Source of the DNA: Aptenodytes patagonicus
Lineage: Eukaryota > Chordata > Aves > Sphenisciformes > Spheniscidae
Reading direction: 5' to 3'
Length of the DNA: 64,000 nt
NCBI RefSeq assembly: GCF_965638725.1
Contig: NC_134957.1
Coordinates: 22,654,101-22,718,100, forward strand
Shown here: one piece after another, positions 1-12,905 of the stretch
Numbering within the stretch: the first letter of the stretch is position 1
How the letters are laid out: each line of letters starts with the position of its first letter
The notes under the pieces: model-generated
Seen by the model: the letters and a program-made list of their open reading frames with translations, nothing else
Told to the model about the DNA's origin: nothing
The model's database searches: none
Made by a program: the position numbers and the translations under genes

Positions 1-2800
1 GAGCAATCCATTTACACTTTGCAGACTGAATATTCAACTGTGGTTTCGGATCCTTCTTCACCGGGATCAGTTTCATATTTAGCCACTTTGCTCCTCTAAC
101 TGCCTGCTTCTGTACTAGTAGGGAAGACTATCATCCATCCATAACCTCTGAGTTATAAACTAGATTGGGGAACTGATCTATCTGGCTTAAAAAATACATG
201 CATCTATTTTAAATATGTTTATATTTTTAAAATAAAATATATTTATAGAGATTTTCACCTGGTTCATTTTTCAGATGGATCAGTATCCTGATCTGGTACA
301 CAGTTCAGCCACACAAAGAGCTGCAGACACAGCTAAGGGTTGGTGTGCTGTGTTGCAAGGGCAGGAACAAGGAGCAGGTAGGAACCAGTAATACAGCAAA
401 GGCTTCATGTCATCAAGCCACAGCCTTATTTACGATGTGGCTGCTTTTGCCTGTACTAGGAAAGAAATGAATTTCAGTTCCTTGCATTTGTGTTAGCTCT
501 GCAGAAGAGACCTGTATGTCTCTTCTGTGTCCATTTAGTAACCATGACTCAGTGTGATCCCTTTATTGGAAAGCCAAACCAAAATTCCAGCACACTTATA
601 CAATAAACTTTCACCATATCTTAATTATACATGGGCACACTGTCCACTCAGAAAAACAGGTCATCGTACATGATAAAAATCTCCAGCCAGTCCTAACTAG
701 ACAGAATTCCTAATTTTAAAGATTTGCATCCATTTGAAATTTCCCTGGGGTTTGTCTTCCTAATACCCCAAGTTCACCTACACATTTCCTGTCCTCACCG
801 ACTGAGCTGCAGGCTGCTGCATGAAGGAGAGATTTGTTCTGTGCTAAGGTTTAAACCTCTCCCCTCAAGACTGCTCCAGCTCCACAGAGCTTAGCTTAAG
901 CCTTTGCCGGTTTACACGCAAGCCAGTGTTCAATATGAGTGAATGAGTTCTGGCTTAATGTGCACAGGCTCTGGTGTGAGGTTGGCTGACAGCGCAGACA
1001 CAGCCTGATATCTCTGCACCAGGCTCTAGTGCTTGTGTCTGAGCTGGCAATGCACTTCCAGCCGTTACTCAGCTCCGGACCGCCGCTGACTGCTGTTCCT
1101 TCCCCAAACTAGAGCTTAATTGCACAGAGTCTCAGACCAGTCAAACACTTTATTGCCAAAATATTTTTTTGTTCAGAATGGTCTGAGGCTGTGATAATAT
1201 CCATCCTTCTCAGCCATCTCAGCCTTGGTGCTTCAGAGGAAATCCTATCAAACTATGAATTTAGTCTAACCAAAATCCATGGTTTTGCAAATCTAGATCA
1301 CAGTTCTCAGCCAAGCCCTACAAAAATACCTTACACTTCATGTCCTGTAGTAACATGGATCTTGTTGAACAAAGATGCGTCGCTGGTGTGCCTCGATTCC
1401 GTCGGATTTCCAACAATGATCTAAATGAAAAGAAGAAAAGGCCTTGTTGCATTTTTGGTACACGGTGCATCTCGTACAGTCTCACCTTTGCAAGACAAAG
1501 ATCCTCTCACACACGAACAAGCAGAGCCCACAGCCCCTCATTGAAAGACTTCAACAGACAAAAACAGGGAACAGAAGGATTTAGTGAGGTAGCAAAGAAC
1601 CGAAAAGATTACATAGGAAATGTAACACAGAATGGGTAAATTGAGCCAAATCAGTCCATGTCTGAAATAAAAGACAATCTCTTCTCTCTGTACTAACGTT
1701 TTTAAATAGTCTTTCTTGAATAACACAGATCCCTAGCCCTACTAAAGCAGAGAAGGTGTTTTCAGGGCATTGAAAGCACACACTCTTCATTTAGGTCTAC
1801 TTCAGCAACTATGGGACATGCCTAAATGATCAAATGCAGACAGGTGTGTGCTAGTTCCACCTGCACTACGTGTTACCTATGTTAATGTACAAACGTCCTT
1901 CCTGATAGAACCTCCTCTAAAACCGTATGTGGTTTAATGTTCTATTTTTTTCTTTATTGGCAGAAATGTCATCATCTTTATTACTTCATGACCCTTTGAC
2001 TGCAATAAGAGTATTTCCAAGGCTGAGTGATGAACCAGAGAAAGAAAATATAACCCAGAAAACACGATGGGTTGGTTTTTTTGGGGTTTTTTTGGCCTGA
2101 AACAGTTCTAGTTCACTGTGTGGACCCAAATGTGATCTGGCACAAAGAAAGGCACGATACACATCCAGGAAGGTCTCTTCCTTTGGGGGGAATTCCTAGC
2201 TTGGATGTAGAGCTAACATAGTTTGACAACTTTTAGACCCACCTGGTTTGGCATTTTGCTGGTTTGAAGCATGAGAGTTACAGGGAGCTGCCTAAAGATG
2301 AACAGGGGAAGCTGGACCTATTTAGTTTATAGTAACAGCGCAGAAATTAGCACTCTGCTGTCTCCAGTGCCATCCCTTCCCTGGCTCTTACCAGCCACGA
2401 AGCAGCACGAAGCGCCCCGTAGCACCATGGCTTCCTCCCACGGCATGACAGCTGCTTGGCGGCTGGCAGCAGGCTCACTAATTTCCTAGACTCTTACAAT
2501 TTGCCTTGCCAACAAATTAAATGCAAACGCAAGCCGAATACTTCCGAGTTGTCAGTATTTCTGTTTATGGCCCAGAAAAGCGGTCAGAATGTAAATGCAA
2601 AAAATAATTTCCTCTCAATTCTGTGTTTTTTTCAGCTGGCTGAGCTACAATTTGCTCCTTGCACTCAGAACAGCATCAGGTTTTGCTTTCTTCTATTTGT
2701 AGAGGGTTTTTTGGTAAGGCAGAGGCCTGAGGACACTGGTAGAAGGAGAGGAAACATCCCCGGGGGTGAGGAGAATCACCTCAGCGAGCAAGCAGAGATA
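1..2800. other. Upstream region, no gene recognised
   Basis: Reading both strands I see no exon with a recognisable protein, no tRNA-like or rRNA-like segment and no intact mobile element. The open frames here are short and lack codon structure or similarity to families I know. The base composition is ordinary AT-rich intergenic sequence that rises in GC toward the CpG island near 2820. It may carry regulatory DNA for the LNX-like gene or the flank of a neighbour outside the window, but nothing in the sequence shows which. Confidence 0.5.
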
Positions 2801-2819
2801 ACCCTAAACGAGAGGGGAG

Positions 2820-3560
2820 ACCGTTCCCCACAGCGCCGAGGCAGCCGGGATGAGGGGCCGGGGTCTTTCCCAGAGGTGAGCCCCCAGCACCTGTCCTCCG
2901 CGGCTGCTTCACCTGCGCACCGCGACCCAGACAGCGTGGGGAGAGCCGCCCCACGCCCGCCGCTCGCTGAGGCGGCCCCGCGAGGGCTCCGCCGGCCTCG
3001 GGCAGACCCTGAGGGGAGCGGGAGACCCCGGCGCAGGCGGCCGAGGAGAAGAACGTGCCCCGCGACGCCGCGGCGCCCTCTGGCGGGGCGGGAACGGGGC
3101 TGCTGGGGGTGTGGGCGGCCCGGGCCGGCCCGAGGAGGAGGAGGGGAGCGCGGCGGTGGTGAGGGGAGGGCAGGGCTGAGCCGTGCCGGGCGGGCGGGCG
3201 ACACCTGGGCGGCTGCTCTGCCTCCTCCTCTCACGTAGGTTTCGACTTTCTTCCCCGCCCGGAAACTTGGTGGAGGAGCCGCGTATTGCCGCCGTCGCAG
3301 GCCGAGTTGGCGCCGGGCTTCCCTCGCCTCCTCCCTCCCCTTCCCGGGGGCGAGCGAGCCCCCTTCCCGCCCCCGGCGCCTACAGGTGAGCGGTGGGGGG
3401 GGCGGGTGCGTGAGTGAGGGGCGCGGGGTTCCCGCCGCGGCTGAGGCGTCCGCTGCCGGGCTGAGGGGCGGGAGGCCGCGGGGGGTCGCGGATCAGCTGT
3501 GGAAGCGGCTGAGGGCGGCAGCTCCTGCCCCGGCGTCCAATTCTCTCAGCAGGGGGTTTC
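2820..3560. promoter_or_regulatory. CpG island, probable promoter of the LNX-like gene
   Basis: This stretch is strongly GC-rich and dense in CpG, in sharp contrast to the AT-rich flanks. It contains several GC-box-like GGGCGG or GGCGGG motifs (for example around 3082-3092 and 3112-3117), and I see no clear TATA box. It ends in a good splice donor (tacag|gtgagc at 3385|3386) on the + strand, the same strand as the LNX-like coding exons 13 kb downstream. LNX genes commonly have a noncoding first exon. The island could also drive transcription to the left, but no exon was recognised there. Confidence 0.75.
3240..3385 (+). other. LNX2-like: Probable noncoding exon 1 of the LNX-like gene (5' UTR)
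   Basis: The 3' boundary is chosen from the consensus donor tacag|gtgagc inside the CpG island. The 5' boundary is only a guess because the start of transcription cannot be read from sequence. The next + strand acceptor with a good pyrimidine tract that leads into coding sequence is at 16217|16218, so this would be a leader exon spliced over a 12.8 kb intron. A cDNA could move the start or show a different donor. Confidence 0.45.
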
Positions 3561-6500
3561 TCAGCCATGACCGAGCGAGGCCGGAGAGCAAACGTAGGTC
3601 TTTTATCGTTACGTAGGGCAGTAAGTGCGGCTAGGGCTGGGCAGTGCAGGTGAAGGCTGCCTGCCTGCCCCAAGGGTTTAGCTCTTGAACGGTCGGTCTT
3701 GCAGACACTCGGGCCGGTGCAGGACATTCCGAAGTCGGCGTTTTGGCCGCTTGCGGGGGTCGGAGGGAGGCTGTAGGGCAAAATTTCTTTGCTAGGAGGT
3801 GGAGAGGTACCAAGCTGGCGAGTTTCTGGTGCTGTGCTGGTAATTAATGCAGAAAAAGCCTATAAATAGAAGTTGAGATAACAGGCAAAGGAGAGCAACG
3901 TGACGATGTGGACGTTTTGGAAATGCCTTAAAGGTAAGAAATACAGGTGATGTTAAATATGAGGTAATGCTCTGGAGAGGTTTGTAAGCAGCTTGGAAAG
4001 AAGTGTTTAAGGGATACTATATAACTGGAATGTTTTTATTTTATTTTAGAAGTTTTTCACGAGGGCTTTAAAGCGGGGTGAGGCTGTGTGCTGCTAAAGG
4101 GATGATCCCACTGCCTCGCTGCTTGGTTGTGTGCACTTGACATCTCTCTGCTTCTGACATTAGCCTCGTTATCTGACTGAAAATGAAGAGAACAGGCAGC
4201 TGATGCCCAGCATCGGAGGTGGTAGGGGGAGCGGGACTGCCCCTTTCGGTGGCAGTGCGGGCTTAGTTTGCTTTAAGCCATGCTTGAAACTTTCAATTCC
4301 TTGAGCAATTTTTTTGGTCCTACTTTACCTTGGTAAAGTAAGGAATGCAAAATGAGTATTTCCCTGTTGTTTACCAAACAAAAAAGGGTCATATTTTCAC
4401 TTTCTGCTCCAGTTTTTTAGCCAAGGCGAAAGGACCAGAACTGTATAAAGGCTCCATAGGAAACGCTACTCCAGCTCAAGTGCAGATAATAAGTGTTAGG
4501 GGAGGTCTCTGCTGTGCAAAGGGTATGTGGGGGCAGGGTCACAGCGTACAAGCCTATGGAGATAACAGGCAGCCCAGGGAAGTTTCTGCCACTGTCACAC
4601 GGCCCCAGAGTTGTCCAGTCTAATCCTTTAGGCTCTGGAGACTCCAGAGCAGCCCAAGGTTTGGGTGGCGTGGTGTAGTTTAAAAGAACTGTAGTTATCC
4701 TCCCACAGCAATGCCAGTTGTGTGCTGTGCCTTTGAGGGACGGCGCTGACGTTTGTCCTTGATGCTTGAAGGCCAGAGCTCTTCTGGCAGTTCTCCAGCA
4801 GAGAGAAAGCAGATTGTGCACATGGCTCCTTCAAAACAAAACTTCTTTCTCTTAAGTTACACGCTCAAACTCTTCTTTTACAATGTAACTAAGCAGATGT
4901 AGTGTGTCTGCTGCTGAAAGGGGCAAAGGCAGTGGAAATATTTATTCCCTCCCCCAAAGGGATTTGCTCCCTGAACGAGCTCATGGAGTCAGAACAGCAC
5001 CAGTACTTGTGCAGGGAAAAACAAAGGGGTCATATGGCTGAGGATGGAGCAGAGAAATGATAAACAGGAGGCCAATCTTTTATGGGGTTCGCTAGCTGTT
5101 GGAAAACTCAGCTGTGCTGTAAATTCATACCTTCATTCACCTTATTTATGTGTCTGCTCTAGTATGCAAGCTTGATGCATGTGTAAATCATTTAAATAAC
5201 GGAGATGCACTAGCATAAAACACCAATGAAATGAAATTGAGAGAGGGGCCTGTGGCGTGCAGCAAAAAGGAACCTTGTCTGTTGAGAGACAAGTTTCTTC
5301 TAAAGTTTCTAACCAAATGAACAGTGAAGGAAGTGAGCAAGAGTTAAGAAACAAACCCAACCATATAGCCTGGGGAATGAGAGCTGTGAAAGGTGGAAGA
5401 AACAGCTCCAGAAGGGACCTGGCAGCTAAATGACCTCCAAAAAATCCTGTGAGGTTCAAAGATACCTGATGAAACAGGGTGAGGATTATTCTGGATAACA
5501 TTAGTGCTACCTGAATGGTGATTCCAGTAACTTCAATTAGAAATTGTAATTAATGGTTTTGTAAACCATGGTAGTGCTGTACTTCCCTAAGTATGGTTAA
5601 TAGATGAATTTATGCATGTCATGAGAGTGTAGAGTCTCAGACTTAATAGTATAAGAATAAACTTAAAAGAATAAATATAACTGCAGAATAAAATATCTGT
5701 AGTTCATGAAGCACCCCCTGCTGTATTTTGTCATTCTTCCTTGTGCATTCCCGTATATTTCTTGTTTTCTGCATTAAAAAAAAAAAAATCCTGCTGCAAC
5801 TGCTATATTGATTTCACTTTGAAAATTAAGCTGCATCATTTCATTCTGATTGTGTATATCTTGCCAGAGTAGATGCAGCTGTTGTGTTACTCACAGGCCT
5901 GAGTATGTTTTGCTGGTTTAATACAAAACCCTCTTGTTTGGCTTTTCCTTCTCAGCTTACTTTAGTGGTGCTGTTCATACAGTTGTTAGGAATTGTATTT
6001 GACAGTCCCTCATCAGTTTGTTCCCTGATTTATAACACATAAAATGTTGCTCTTGGCTTAGAAATTTCTTGACATGAATTGAGTTTGAAAATATGAAAAT
6101 ATCTGGCTTTTTTTTTTGATACTTTGGATAAGAAATTGCCCATGAGCCAGTATCTCATGAACTACCTAAAGCGTTAGAGAGGATTTAGATGAATATGAGT
6201 AGTAGGAATTACTATGCTGGTCCAGGAAAAAGTACTCAAGGCTGGAAGGAGGGAAATGGAATAAAGCTGGAGGAATTTGGAGAGATGATCAGCAGCTTAC
6301 AGGCGAAAGCTGGTTTTATGTATATATAGTGGTGCCCTGAGTTTAGAGGGTCTCTGTGCAAATATTGTTAGAAGACTGTAGTGTTCCTTATTTGGAATAT
6401 TCTGGAAGGGAAGAACTGGAAGGGATTATGTATTTACAAAACTGTGTTGTCTTGCTTTGTCTACTCTGCCTGGGCCTTTACTCATGCAAGTTTTGTAAAC

Positions 6501-7586
6501 AGCTGCAGCAGACCCTCTCTTTAAAAGCTGATTGTCTGTTAAAAAGGGGTTGAGATAAAACTTGCCCTGCTCCTCTGAGAGTTTAAGGGGCCCACCTGTG
6601 ACATCAGTTGTGTTGCAGTTGTTGAAAGTCCAGTAAATTGTGATCAGCCCTATTTGTAACATTTTCAGACTTATTAACCTCCCACCCCTACACTAATAAA
6701 TAACAGATAAATTCTTCTCACCTAGTAAGTGCTATTGCACGTCTCTAAATAGAAAATAAATAAATAAATAAAGCAGTCCCTGCCCTGAGAACCTTAGATC
6801 TGAGGATATCCTCTCTTACATGATCTCAACTGGTAGTGAACAAAAATTGCCGTATGATTATTTCAAGCAGGATACATTAAAATAAACGTAATGGCTCTTC
6901 TGGGCCTTTTTGTACTTACGATAAAAAAAAAGTTCCTGTGAGGTTAACACTCTGGGGCTACTTGGCTACTTTACTTGTAGTCTCAACAGGCTGAAAACTA
7001 AACAGAGAAAGGAGATTACCTCCCCATTCCTACCTTATACCCCGACTTAAGGTCGTTCACGGGTGGCTAAGGAAGAATGTGGTTGCTGCGTTGATTTGTG
7101 GATAGTGGAAGGACTTTGATCTGTTGTTCCAGCTCTTTTAACTGGTGAGACAGCCATGCCCATTTTTAAATTGTTTTTAGAACAAGGGAAAATATAACAT
7201 AATTATCAATTTACGTATACTGTAAATATGTGCCCAATAAGGTAAGATAACAATGGTTCTTAAAGACCTGTTTCTGATACCAGCTTGGACACAGCTTTAA
7301 ACCAGGATAAGAACTGAAAAAAATCCAAATAAAAAATGCCTCTTGCAGTTTTGTTTCCCCCTGCCTGTGAGGGTTGTTTGTTTTAAGTCTGAAGTCAACA
7401 AGATACACCAGGGCAAATTGTATGATAAAAAGGCATCTTAAACTACATGTGCAACTGTACTTAAGCTCATGAACCAGTAATACAGATGTCCTAAGCAGCA
7501 GAATGTGTCTCAAGTCTTTTAAAAATGAGCCATAATACTGTTCTGTAAATCTCTAGGGGAATGTAATTCTTAATCCAGAGATTTTA

Positions 7587-7608
7587 TTTTTTTTTTTTTT
7601 TTTTTTTT
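7587..7608. repeat. Poly(T) run, 22 nt
   Basis: An uninterrupted T run in LNX-like intron 1. It could be a simple expansion or the reverse-oriented tail of an old retroposed copy, but no recognisable element body is attached. Confidence 0.8.
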
Positions 7609-8258
7609 GGCTTCTATAGTGCTTGCTCGCTTACGAGCTGCCATCTGTGGTGAAGGGCATTTCAGCTACTGGTTGCAGCAGCTCTGTCTGCCCACAGGCA
7701 CTGGCGGGAGTTTAAGCTAACTTCAAGTTTAGCTGCACGCCACCCTGAGGAGAAGCAGTTTGAGAAGACGTGGTCTAAGGAATTAGGTGTTGGCTTTTTT
7801 GTTTAAATGAAGATAACTTGTTTTCTTTCTTTTCCCTTTACCATGATCTGATGGTAAGATGGGATATAAAGGGGAATTACAGACTTAATTATCTTAATTC
7901 AGCTTTTTTAGTTAGTGGGAACAAGCTTGGGCTAGAAAGTACTTTGCACTAAGTTTTGATAAAATGCCCTCTTACCCCGTGAAAGGAAGACTGGGGTATT
8001 ATATACTGAGCAGGGTGATACGCCCTGCTGTTGCTGATGGCATCAAGCACAGGCTGGGGCAGTCCTGAGCCGTTGAGGAAAAAAGAGACAGGACTAGGGG
8101 AAATTTGATGGTCCCTCTAGCATAGTGCTCTCAGCCATGCTGCATGTTTGTTGCTGATCATTGCTTTTATTTTGCGGAGTTTAGATTCCAGGTGCCTATT
8201 GACATAAAGGGATGCTGTCATAGATTGTGCCAAACTCTTTAACTTAAAACAGAGCACC

Positions 8259-8262
<4 letters not shown>

Positions 8263-8290
<28 letters not shown>
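8263..8290. repeat. Poly(A) run, 28 nt
   Basis: The longest pure A run in the window, followed by TATAGTGC. No target-site duplication or retrogene body was identified next to it. Confidence 0.85.
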
Positions 8291-8294
<4 letters not shown>

Positions 8295-10340
8295 GTGCTA
8301 GTGTAAGTGAGACCAAAATTTGACTTGGTGTGGGTAATGAAAAGTTCTGTGCTACTTTATCCTGCGGTAGAGGCCTAATCTGATGTTTCTGATGTTAACA
8401 ACTGTAACTATCTGTCTGTTGATAGGAAATATTTCATCATCAGGTGCAAAACTCTGCTTTCATGCTGCTGGATCGCTTATGGTAAAGTTATGTAGAAAAC
8501 AATATTTGCAAAAGTGTTGTTTGGTTTTGTGTTGTTGTTTTTGTTTTTTTTTTAACTAACCTAGAAAACAAATTATTTCATGCTTAAGGTTGAGAATAGC
8601 CAAGATTAGTTTCTTTAAACTGAAATTAATTTTATTTAATTTTAAAGTAACACTTGATAGATTGTGATAGAGATTAAAGCTTTGTAGGTCTTTCTCAGAA
8701 GACAGGCAAGGCCTAGAGCTATAGAAATACCATATGTCTACCAAAAGCAACAGTTTCTCTCTTCCCCCCCTCCCCACTTCTCACATTATTTTTAAATATA
8801 TATGATGATGACTGCCTTGGTAAGGATGTTCAAACAGTGACTTTTAAAAACATACAGTTATATAATGCACAGTCTGCTGCTTCCCTTGTATGCTTCAGAA
8901 ATTCTGTGATAAGAAAGCATCTGCTTTTTTCTGACCTATATGACAAATACAACACCCAGATCACAAATGGACAATGATGTACAGGTTTTCTTTTGTCAGG
9001 CTACTGCAAGAGTAATAGCTATCAGGGCTGGCTAATTATGAAGGCTTATATCCAAGACAAGCCTCTGCACATTACATGCTTATTTCAGATTCTGTGAACC
9101 ACGGTGCTATTTTTTTTTATAAACAAGGAATTTACAGGTAGACACACAGACAATGGTGTGGTAAGAGCATCTGGTATTCATATATAGCCAATAGACACAT
9201 GATCTTTACCTCCTGTCTTCAAAAGCAAACCCAACTCTTTGGAAAGTAAGTGTGCTACCAGATATTTAGATGAACTTAAATCTTAACATCAAATCTCCTA
9301 ATCCCTCTTTGATTTGGTTTTGGGCTTTTTGCTTTGATTGCAAGAGAAGTTTTGGTTATTAATTACAGATTAGGTCCTTTATCCTTAAATTATAGCATTG
9401 GATTCCTTCTTTCTTTGTCTATAGAAAACCTCTCCCACAAACACCAAACTGATTTTTAGGGATGGAATTGCAGATAGCTGCCAAATTCAAAATGTAGGTG
9501 AGGTGAGGGTGGAGGTAGGGGTATTTAATTTCCTAGAGAGAGATGATTAGACATAATAGAAAAAAATAAGGAACACACAAAGAAAATCCACGCGTGCTGC
9601 CAGTGGTGAAACTTCCATAGGTATCTTTGGGTCAAATTCTGCAAAGCAGCAAATTGATTTAAGTGAGTGGTACAACAGAATAATTCCTGCGAGCATAAAA
9701 CAAGCAACTTGCACGTTTGTGTGGAAGACAGGGTGTAGAAAGGATGGTGGATATAGCGGAAGCATCTATCAAAGGTGAGAAAGCTGCTTTTTCTGCAGCA
9801 CTTGTCTTCACTTCTATTTGATGGCATTTAATTTATCCATTTTTCAGAGCAGTATGTTAAAATAGTCACTGTTTAATCACCTTGGAAGAAAAGTGTAGGT
9901 GGAAAACATTTTACACCACTACTTAATTCCTTAAGAAGAAGGGAGGAGAGGGGCAATTTATTGGTTCTTGTTACCCAGATAATATTAATTGAATGATAAC
10001 ACCAGAATCTCTGGCTCTGTAGAAAGAATCAGGATTAATTGTTGAAATTACATTTGTGTAGTCCCGCTACTTTAGCATGCTAGGTCCCTGGTGAGACAGT
10101 TACTGTTCTGTGGTATCATTAACTGAGCTGAGAAGCAAATGTTAAGAGCATATGGTAGCGAGAGAAATTAATTATAAGTGCCAACTTCTTAATTTTTCAT
10201 GTCAGCTTTTCTTCCTCCTAAAATTAGGTGTATATTTGCAATTTAAGCTGTTGATTGCTAGTAAGATTTTTAAAATAAGTAATACAAAGCCAGGAGATCT
10301 TTTCTTATGTTGAACTTTTGAATATACTAATAAAAGAGTT

Positions 10341-10359
10341 AAAAAAAAAAAAAAAAAAA
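10341..10359. repeat. Poly(A) run, 19 nt
   Basis: A pure A run preceded by AATATACTAATAAAAGAGTT, which includes a variant poly(A) signal. This would fit an old processed insertion, but no source gene was recognised. Confidence 0.75.
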
Positions 10360-12859
10360 TCTGTCTTCAAGTGTATTATGTTAAAAATGGAAATCCACAT
10401 ACCATGGTGGAGAGCTGATATTGCAAAAGTTGCTCAGGAGAAAACTCCTTGGGATAGTCTTGCTCTAGTCAACCGAGCCTTTTAGCACATCTCTCAGAAT
10501 AGGGTTTCCTGGAATAATGTCTTCTCTATTCTAACAGGATAATGATTCTGATTATAATTAATGAAAATACAATTGGTTTTCTGTTTTCTGGTTAAGAAAA
10601 CAGATACTTGCCCAGAAGTTCAAGCAGATTAAATACAAAATTGTCCAACGAAGCACAGAAACACCGGGGAGTTAGAATACAACTTATTTTCAAATTTATG
10701 GTTAAAGAATGGGCATAAATGGTGGGGACGATGAAAACTTTTAAAATTGTCCATCTTCCTTTATATTGAGTACAGGAAAGCAGCTTTGATTTAGAGTTTC
10801 TCAATTGAAGTGTTCATATACGTGCTGAGCAGTTACTCCTGGAGGTGGCTTATTAGAAACCCTTTGACTTGAAGGCAAGGTTAATTAGTGAAAGGGTTGC
10901 TTCTTATTTAGCTGTATAAATTTACCATTTACAGAAGCTTTGACTTCCTACTTTTACGTTCAGTGGCCTGATCTTTAGCGTATCAGAAAACAATAAAGAA
11001 AGATAATAGGACATTGTATCACCACCTGAAACTATTCTTGGGTTCGGTATTGTGTTTTTTGTAAAAGTTGACCTACTTTGAGTATTGCTTATAAAAATCC
11101 TCTGATATTTCAACATTATTTTCTGTGCCACTACTGTAAACGAAGGACAGCTTACTCATGGTTGTGAAACACTGCAGCAGCATACTGGAAGTGTTCAGTC
11201 AGGACAGTAGTGCATTTCATATAAAACCTGTCCCATTTCACGTACGTGAAATCCTCATTCAAAGTAGCGATGAAATTCAGAAAAAAACCCCAAACTGTTA
11301 CAGAACGCTTTCACAATGTACTTCTGTCTCTAGAATGAAAAAAAAAATTGCCATTCTGTGAAACACAAAACTTCTTAACTGAGTGAAAACTGTTTGAAGA
11401 AAGTTTAGCAAAAGTTCTGCCACTTTTTCTTCTGGTTTATTGCTAGAGCACTGGGTTTGCTACGTTAGAATCCATCTTGAACTTGCTTTTATATAAGCAG
11501 GTGGGTTTTGGGTTAGTGCCCTGCTGGTGCGTGCCCTCAGTCATCTTAATCCAGAATGTGCTGGCTTTGTTTTGTCCACCCTAAAAAAATTAATTATTTG
11601 TTTAGCCTTTAGTTGGAATGTTGCATTTCCAGTCTCCCAGGAAAATGTAGCTATAAATATAATAACTGGCATAATTATTGCAGTGAACTATTACATAGCA
11701 GTATACGTGGGGCACGTGCCCTGCAATCTCAAAGCCAACTTTTATATTGGGGTTTTCAATAAAACAGCCTATATCAACATATAAGTGCTAACCTACAGGT
11801 GCATAAAAACATAAACCCATTGTATTTCCAAAATATTTTCCATAGTACAAGTAGTCTTTTAATATTGAGAACCAGTTATTTGACAGATATTTTTTTTTTA
11901 ATTATTTGTTAACTAAAGCAGTATGAGACATTCCTCTAGTCATCCTAACCTGTTAGGAAAAATTCTACACTTCTGTTTTGTGTCCTTACTACAGACTGGC
12001 TGCATATTTCTTTATTTTGCAATACAGAATGTGCTCTGGCTCACTTACCATACTTGTGGTTTTATAAATCAGTTAGTTAATAGAAACAGTCTTGATTTTC
12101 TTTTTGTTGTTGTTGTTTTTTTTCTCAGGAGCTTCCTATGTGATCTTAGGTAGGTCACTTGAGATCGTATTCAGAGATGTGTTAAATTCCCGTAAGTTGA
12201 TGCCTCTGTGGGTCTGTATTTTAGCCTCTCCTGATGTCATTTCTCAGTCTTTAAATGGGAACAGCAACAATGTTATACCTCAAAGAGATGTCATTAGGGT
12301 AAATATGTTCATGACTGAAAGTGACATGTCAAATGCTAGAATTGTGTGAGCAGACAGGCCTGGACCGAATTGTGCCATAATTTGTGCTCCACACTAACAA
12401 TGGCAGAGTGAAATGCCTTAAAAACAAGGAGCAAGAGTTGCGTTTGGAAATGCTGAGACTTCAAATGGTAAGATTGGAAGCAGGGATGTTGCTCTTGGGG
12501 TAGCCAGGTACCACAGCCACCCTTCCTTTTCAGTCACTGTGGCGCAAGTGGAGGCATGACGTTGAAAAGATTTCTTAGATAATTATGCTTTTTTAAAAGG
12601 ATTTTTTTAAAAAGCTGTAGAAGTAATTGATCAGTCCTGTTTACAAGCCCAGGGGTGCTTTGGAGACTAGTTCTGAACCGAGTTTGTCCCTCAAGAATGG
12701 TACTGAGTAGTTCGCTGTCGGTGCGGTTCTTGGCATACTCCCTTACTAGAGCTATTAACAGCCTTGTAGATGTGCAGAGGGGGCGTATATCTGAGGCTCT
12801 GTGCCCTAGCAGAGTTAAAACAAGAATAGGCAATGTGCTAATATTGTCAAGAATAGTCT

Positions 12860-12905
12860 TGCTTTGGCAGGGAAATAGATTAGACAACCTGATAAGTCTT
12901 CCTTT
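12860..12905 (+). mobile_element. Possible degenerate CR1 LINE 3' end
   Basis: The segment ggcagggaaatagattagac followed by aacctgataagtcttcc resembles the decayed 3' end of a CR1 element (pattern GGACTAGATGACCT...GGTCCCTTCC). The sequence upstream to about 12560 may be more of the same copy. Only the short terminal pattern supports the call. Confidence 0.35.

Noticed and set aside
2776-3234. 152-codon minus-strand open frame in the same CpG island
   Set aside because: Same reason: composition-driven Pro/Arg/Ser sequence without any domain, mirror of the + strand frame.
2456-3238. 260-codon + strand open frame across the CpG island
   Set aside because: It is GC-rich low-complexity Arg/Pro/Gly sequence, has no family resemblance and overlaps the promoter. 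Stop codons are rare in such DNA.
12534-12887. 117-codon minus-strand frame in LNX-like intron 1
   Set aside because: No recognisable protein; it overlaps a possible decayed CR1 fragment and has no matching splice context.
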